From positions 25,938-89,937 of the forward strand of contig DATCTK010000044.1 in NCBI GenBank assembly GCA_036567985.1: a stretch of DNA of 64,000 bases. Reading direction: 5' to 3'. The first letter of the stretch is position 1. The number at the start of each line of letters is the position of its first letter. The notes below the pieces were generated by a model that searched no databases, was not told where the DNA came from, and saw only the letters and a program-made list of their open reading frames with translations. The stretch comes from SZUA-229 sp036567985 (GTDB taxonomy: Bacteria > Pseudomonadota > Gammaproteobacteria > SZUA-229). Made by a program: the position numbers and the translations under genes. This document shows, one piece after another, positions 59,738 through 64,000 of the stretch.

Positions 59738-60733
59738 CTAGAATGCGGCCACCATGCCCAGTACCAGTACCGAGCCGTCGCCGGCCAGATCTGAATTGGC
59801 ATCCAGCCCACCGTCAGCACCGTTTGCATACAGGCCGTAGAGTTCAAGGCCCTTACCCATTTTGTGCTTATAGGCCAGTGCTGTCATGGTGGCATCATCA
59901 GCCAGGCCCTGATCTTTCATGCCGTATTCGAAAATAATGCTGTCAGTCTTGTTCAGGCCATGCTTGACAGAGAACAGGGTGTTTTTGTCATCAACCGTAT
60001 TGGCATCATCATCCACTGTTTCATACATCAGGCCCAGCTGGGTGCTGCCCATGGTATAACCGAAGCCCAGCTTGGTGCCGGATTCGTCATTGTCGGCAGT
60101 GCTGTTTGCATCGCTGATGGTCTGAGTGGCAATGGCGAAGGCGATATTGTCTATTTTCATGTCATAGGCAATGCTGGTTGACTCGCCTGCATTTTCAGCA
60201 GCCGGGTCGTCGTCACCTGCGGCATACATCACGCCCAGTGTGCCTGGGCCGATTTTACCCCAGTAGGCAATCGAATCATCGTTACGTGTGTCCTGTCCCT
60301 TGTCGATAATATTATTGAAGTCAGCCCAGGTGTCGCTCAGGAACTCAACACTTTTCTTACCGGCTTTCTTATAGGGCGAATCATCACGACCCAGGCGTAC
60401 TTCACCCCAGCTGTCCTTGATACCCACATACTGTGAACGTGATTTGATGTGATTATCTTCGGCGTCTTTTTCATCAGCCATATCCACTTCCCACTCGAAC
60501 TTGTAGATAAACTGAGCCGTGTTTTCTGTGTCAACGCTGCCTTTAACACCCACGCGTGATGAGTGTGAGGTGACCGCATTAGAGCTGGTATCAGTTACCC
60601 CGTCATCTTCTGATACCTGGCCAAATGACAGGTGGGCTTTACCATACAGTGTTGCTTCTGCAGCGGCGATGCCAGGTGCGGCCATAGCGGCGAGAATGGC
60701 CATGGTGCACGCATTTTTGCTGAAAGTTTTCAT
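59738..60733 (-). CDS. Gram-negative porin
   Basis: This protein has 331 residues. A signal peptide (cleaved after AAPGIAAA, about residue 25) is followed by a beta-barrel pattern of alternating residues: ATLYGKAHLSFGQV, SRVGVKGSVDTENTAQFIYKFEWEVD abbreviated to SRVGVKGSV and FIYKFEWEVD, SRSQYVGIKDSWGEVRLGRDDSPYKK in part, and the C-terminal phenylalanine (VLGMVAAF). It belongs to the general porin family. The acidic composition of the loops may mean cation or neutral solute selectivity (inference). The gene is alone, with its own terminator. Confidence 0.92.
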   Translation of the reverse strand: MKTFSKNACTMAILAAMAAPGIAAAEATLYGKAHLSFGQVSEDDGVTDTSSNAVTSHSSRVGVKGSVDTENTAQFIYKFEWEVDMADEKDAEDNHIKSRSQYVGIKDSWGEVRLGRDDSPYKKAGKKSVEFLSDTWADFNNIIDKGQDTRNDDSIAYWGKIGPGTLGVMYAAGDDDPAAENAGESTSIAYDMKIDNIAFAIATQTISDANSTADNDESGTKLGFGYTMGSTQLGLMYETVDDDANTVDDKNTLFSVKHGLNKTDSIIFEYGMKDQGLADDATMTALAYKHKMGKGLELYGLYANGADGGLDANSDLAGDGSVLVLGMVAAF

Positions 60734-61199
60734 AAACGGGGTTTCCTTTATAATGTCACAAATGATTCGATTAATTTCGATGCGCCATGCTAGTTGGGGT
60801 TTGTTACCAGTATGTTAACGTGATATGCCGATTGTGTTAATAAAATATGGCGGTAGTATGACAGAGCGCAAATTCCGTCAGTGTTAATTCGGGCAGCTGG
60901 CAATGCCTGACGGTGCATCAGCACAGGCTATCCGGGACTTGCCTGAAATCACCAGGACTCATAACCCCGCGGCTCTTTTTGCGGAACTGGCCCGCCCCGA
61001 CCGGGTGGCTTGTGTATAAGTCACCCGTCTGGCGAACCGTCAGCGGCTGCGATTGTATTCCCGGAGGCCTGGGTCTGCATCAAGTGCCAAATAACTTATT
61101 GAAATGTATAGATGTTTATATTTCGAGTCCTGTCTGGCACGGGCTTCGGGCATATTTCAGTCATTCCTGGAGTGAGTCGTAGAAATAGCGGCTGTTTGC

Positions 61200-61228
61200 T
61201 TGAGCTATGGGATAAAACCGCGTAAAAT
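61200..61228 (+). promoter_or_regulatory. Candidate promoter for the rpsF operon
   Basis: TTGAGC (61200-61205) and TAAAAT (61223-61228) are separated by 17 bases, about 120 bases before rpsF. The leader between could hold an autoregulatory S6/S18 RNA site, as in many bacteria. The rest of the 614-base gap (60734-61347) shows no gene I can support. Confidence 0.55.
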
Positions 61229-61347
61229 GCGCGGCCTGTGTGATTTCGCCTGATGGCGGCGTCATATTTTTATCTTTAACTCCTTGCTCTACTGTTTAGC
61301 CAGTCTATCCGGCAATTGCAGAGGGCATTAACCGTAGGGAGCATAGC

Positions 61348-61764
61348 ATGCGTCATTACGAAGTAGTATTTCTGGTACACCCGGATCAGAGCGAGCAGGT
61401 GCCCGCAATGATCGAGCGCTATAAGAGCATTATCGAAACCAATGGTGGAAAAATCCATCGTCTGGAAGATTGGGGCCGTCGTCAAATGGCTTATTCAATC
61501 AATAAAATCCATAAGGCACATTACGTTTTAATGAATATCGAGTGCGGCAATGAAGAGCTGGCCGAGCTTGAGTCCATGTTCCGTTTCAATGATGCGGTAC
61601 TGCGTAATATGGTTATCAAAATGAAAGAAGCTGTGACTGAACCTTCACCCCTGTTGAAGGACGAGGAAAGCAGAAAGTCCGATAACCGCACAGCCGATAA
61701 CAACTCAGAAAGGGCAGATACTGAAGAAGACACAGCATCCGCCGAAGCTGAAGACGCTGAGTAA
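61348..61764 (+). CDS. rpsF: 30S ribosomal protein S6
   Basis: This protein has 138 residues. The core (MRHYEVVFLVHPDQSEQVP, MIERYKSIIETNGGKIHRLEDWGRR in parts, KIHKAHYVLMNIECG) is standard S6, and a Glu/Asp-rich C-terminal tail (about residues 108-138) extends it, as in several gammaproteobacteria. GGGAG lies 7 bases before the ATG. It starts the rpsF-rpsR-rplI operon. Confidence 0.98.
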   Translation: MRHYEVVFLVHPDQSEQVPAMIERYKSIIETNGGKIHRLEDWGRRQMAYSINKIHKAHYVLMNIECGNEELAELESMFRFNDAVLRNMVIKMKEAVTEPSPLLKDEESRKSDNRTADNNSERADTEEDTASAEAEDAE

Positions 61765-61795
61765 TTCAGCTTTAATTTATTGAGAGGATATAAAC

Positions 61796-62017
61796 ATGGC
61801 CTATTTTCGTCGTAAAAAATTCTGTCGTTTCACTGCTGAGGGTATTACCCAGTGCGACTACAAAGACCTTAACCTGCTGAAAAACTTTATCAGCGAAACC
61901 GGTAAAATTGTTCCTGCGCGTATTACAGGTACAAAAGCCAAGTACCAGCGTCAGGTGACTACTGCAATCAAACGTGCGCGTTATCTTGCATTGCTGCCAT
62001 ACACTGATCAGCACTAA
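61796..62017 (+). CDS. rpsR: 30S ribosomal protein S18
   Basis: This protein of 73 residues has the S18 pattern (MAYFRRKKFCRFTAEG, CDYKDLNLLKNFISETGKI in part, RITGTKAKYQRQVTTAIKRARYLALLP in part). S18 binds S6 in the platform of the small subunit. It lies 31 bases after rpsF with GAGG 8 bases before the ATG. Two cysteines near the start (KFCRF, QCDYK) are as in gammaproteobacterial S18. Confidence 0.98.
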   Translation: MAYFRRKKFCRFTAEGITQCDYKDLNLLKNFISETGKIVPARITGTKAKYQRQVTTAIKRARYLALLPYTDQH

Positions 62018-62064
62018 TCGCTTTCACTGATTGATTAGCATAAGGTTTAATAGAGGGTTTAATG

Positions 62065-62514
62065 ATGGATATCATTTTATTAGAAAAAGTTGATCGTCTG
62101 GGTAAGCTGGGCGATGTGGTGAGTGTCAAGCCGGGTTTTGCACGTAATTTTTTACTGCCATTCGGTAAGGCTAAAATTGCCAACGAAGAAAACATTAAAG
62201 AGCTGGAAGCACGTCGTGCCGAGTTCGAAGCAAAAGAAGCCGAAGCACTGGCAACTGCGCAGGAGCGTAAAGCCAAACTGGACACAGTGAGCATCAGCAT
62301 TACCTCCAAAGCAGGTGCTGAAGGCAAGCTGTTCGGTTCTATCGGTAATGCGGATATTGCTGATGCGATTAGCGCTGCCGGCGTTGCGGTTGAAAAGAAA
62401 GAAGTGCGCATGCCAACTGGCCCACTGCGTGAAGCGGGTGAGTATGAAATTGACATTCATCTGCACACTGATGTTGATGCCACGGTTAAACTGACGGTGA
62501 TCGGCGAAGAATAA
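62065..62514 (+). CDS. rplI: 50S ribosomal protein L9
   Basis: This protein has 149 residues. The N-terminal domain (MDIILLEKVDRLGKLGDVV, KPGFARNFLLPFGKA) and the long connecting helix with a C-terminal domain (GKLFGSIGNADIADAI) are standard L9. I used the second of two adjacent ATGs (62065, GAGGG 7 bases upstream); the first adds one Met. It follows rpsR by 47 bases and is followed by a hairpin at 62537-62566. Confidence 0.97.
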   Translation: MDIILLEKVDRLGKLGDVVSVKPGFARNFLLPFGKAKIANEENIKELEARRAEFEAKEAEALATAQERKAKLDTVSISITSKAGAEGKLFGSIGNADIADAISAAGVAVEKKEVRMPTGPLREAGEYEIDIHLHTDVDATVKLTVIGEE

Positions 62515-62536
62515 GCGTTTCTTCTTGTGCGCTATA

Positions 62537-62566
62537 GACAACAGCCGGGCAATGCCCGGCTGTTGT
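62537..62566 (+). terminator. Hairpin after rplI
   Basis: ACAACAGCCGGGC pairs with GCCCGGCTGTTGT, a near-perfect stem with a short loop and no long T run. It could end the rpsF operon or protect its 3' end before dnaB. Confidence 0.6.
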
Positions 62567-62774
62567 CGTTGTGGCGGCCTGAAAATCGATGCGCTGCCGG
62601 TTTCAGCTGAATGGACTCTGCATTGTCTGTTGCGGGGACACTGATGTCCGCGGATTATTTGCCAATTGCCAGTAGTTTAAATATATTGTGGCATATGTCC
62701 GAAAAGCCGAATTGGCCGATTATTTTCAGGCATAATGACCATTAATTTTTATAAGAGTTAAGTTTTAAATCACC

Positions 62775-64000
62775 ATGCCAGACTCCCTAACATATCCTGC
62801 CAGCAATGATTACCCCATCCGCGAAATGGATAGCACGCAGCGCCTCAGGGTGCCGCCCCATTCGATAGAAGCCGAGCAGGCGGTGCTGGGTGGTCTGATG
62901 CTGGACAAGCGTGCCTGGGAGCAGATTGCTGATCGCCTCAGCGAGGAAGACCTGTACCGTCATGATCACCGCCTGATTTTCCGCAGTATCGCGCGGCTCG
63001 AGGCGGCGGATAAGCCGTTTGATGTGGTCACCCTGTCCGACGAGCTGAGCAAGACCAACGAACTGGAAGCCGCCGGTGGACTGGCGTATCTGGGACAGCT
63101 GGCCAAGGAAACCCCCAGTGCGGCGAATATCCGTGCCTATGCGGACATAGTGCGTGAACGCTCGATTTTCCGTCAGTTGATTGAAGTGGGTACCGACATC
63201 GCCGGCAGCGCCTATAACCCCGAGGGGCGGGAAAGCAAGGAGATACTGGACGAGGCCGAGCGCCGGGTATTTACCATAGCCGAGCAGGGCAATCGTGGTG
63301 GCAAGGGCTTTCAGGGCATCAAGCAGCTGCTGACCAAAACCGTCGAGCAGATTGATTTCCTGTTCGAGCAGGAAGGGACCCTCACCGGGGTAACTACCGG
63401 CTTCAAGGATTTCGACGAACAGACCAGTGGCCTGCAGAAGGGCGACCTGGTGATTGTGGCGGGTCGTCCCTCCATGGGTAAAACCACCTTTTCAATGAAT
63501 ATGGCGGAAAACGCCGCCATCGCCCAGGGCGTGCCGGTGGCGGTGTTCAGTATGGAAATGCCGGCAGAGTCACTGGCGATGCGTATGATTTCCTCCATGG
63601 GTCGAATCGACCAGCATCGCCTGCGTACCGGCCAGTTGAATGAAGACGACTGGCCGCGCATTACCTCGGCGGTGTCGCTGTTATCGGAGGCGAAAATCTT
63701 TGTTGATGACACACCGGCGCTGTCGCCCACCGAGCTGCGCGCGCGGGCGCGGCGCCTGAAGCGCGAGCATGGCCTGGGGCTGATCGTGATCGACTATCTG
63801 CAGCTGATGCAGCTGGGCAGCGGCTCGGAAAACCGTGCCACCGAAATATCGGAAATTTCCCGCAGCCTGAAGGCACTGGCAAAAGAACTGGAAGTGCCGG
63901 TGATTGCCCTGTCCCAGCTTAACCGGAGCCTGGAACAGCGCCCCAATAAACGCCCGGTAATGTCGGATCTGCGTGAGTCCGGTGCGATCGAGCAGGACGC
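62775..64000 (+). CDS. dnaB: Replicative DNA helicase DnaB, 5' part (cut by window end)
   Basis: The open frame runs from the ATG at 62775 to the window end, 408 codons of an expected 460 or so. The N-terminal domain (PPHSIEAEQAVLGGLMLD, GGLAYLGQLA, RAYADIVRERS) and the RecA-like motor are both seen: the Walker A motif GRPSMGKTTFSM, GVPVAVFSMEMP, Walker B LIVIDYLQLM and ALSQLNR are clear. The frame is still open at the edge. It follows the ribosomal protein operon, the usual arrangement with rplI. Confidence 0.97.
   Translation, partial: MPDSLTYPASNDYPIREMDSTQRLRVPPHSIEAEQAVLGGLMLDKRAWEQIADRLSEEDLYRHDHRLIFRSIARLEAADKPFDVVTLSDELSKTNELEAAGGLAYLGQLAKETPSAANIRAYADIVRERSIFRQLIEVGTDIAGSAYNPEGRESKEILDEAERRVFTIAEQGNRGGKGFQGIKQLLTKTVEQIDFLFEQEGTLTGVTTGFKDFDEQTSGLQKGDLVIVAGRPSMGKTTFSMNMAENAAIAQGVPVAVFSMEMPAESLAMRMISSMGRIDQHRLRTGQLNEDDWPRITSAVSLLSEAKIFVDDTPALSPTELRARARRLKREHGLGLIVIDYLQLMQLGSGSENRATEISEISRSLKALAKELEVPVIALSQLNRSLEQRPNKRPVMSDLRESGAIEQD

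Overview
This window comes from a gammaproteobacterial sulfur oxidiser. The left end carries most of a reverse-type dissimilatory sulfite reductase (rDsr) operon in the Allochromatium vinosum order, dsrABEFHCMKLJ, read on the minus strand from about 9.15 kb to the left edge; a ribosome-binding site for the next gene, presumably dsrO, lies at the very edge. DsrEFH and a two-cysteine DsrC mark the oxidative form of the pathway. The housekeeping genes (rne/rluC, cysS, ispG, rpsF-rpsR-rplI-dnaB) are of gammaproteobacterial type. A decayed cbbQ-like gene suggests an autotrophic ancestry with RuBisCO.

Region 9.1-23 kb is an accessory block next to dsr. It holds an operon of a TauD-like dioxygenase, a 63-residue protein and a Cas6/Cmx6-like protein with no CRISPR array in the window. 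It also holds a DsrC-family protein without the two usual cysteine positions, two further Fe(II)/2-oxoglutarate oxygenases, several small unrecognised proteins, a Sel1-repeat protein, and a MoxR ATPase/VWA-metallopeptidase/DsrS-like trio. A palindrome of the form ATATCCC-N4-GGGATAT recurs upstream of dsrA, the dsrC-like gene and the 64-residue/Sel1 gene pair, which suggests a shared regulator. Two long hairpins with the same core bracket moxR.

Region 23-30 kb has a signalling cluster (lipoprotein substrate-binding protein, hybrid histidine kinase, receiver-EAL phosphodiesterase with a structured leader), then ispG and an ATP-NAD kinase-like gene. Region 30-43 kb is mixed: an M18 aminopeptidase, a DUF938 methyltransferase, an epimerase with a broken copy of its 5' end 1.2 kb away, a lipoprotein hydrolase, a DUF3015/DUF4105 pair, a MITE-like element, the cbbQ-like pseudogene, a TauE/SafE-type membrane protein and an orphan sigma-54 activator.

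Region 43-54 kb holds a periplasmic-type ATP-dependent DNA ligase (LigE), a Ser/Thr phosphorylation module (FHA, PP2C, CHASE2-kinase), an SppA-type peptidase, a Gph-type HAD phosphatase, a TolC-family protein, phospholipase A and rluC. Region 54-64 kb holds rne, a low-molecular-weight phosphatase, cysS, a porin, the rpsF-rpsR-rplI operon and the 5' part of dnaB, cut by the window end. I found no tRNA, rRNA, intact insertion sequence or CRISPR array.
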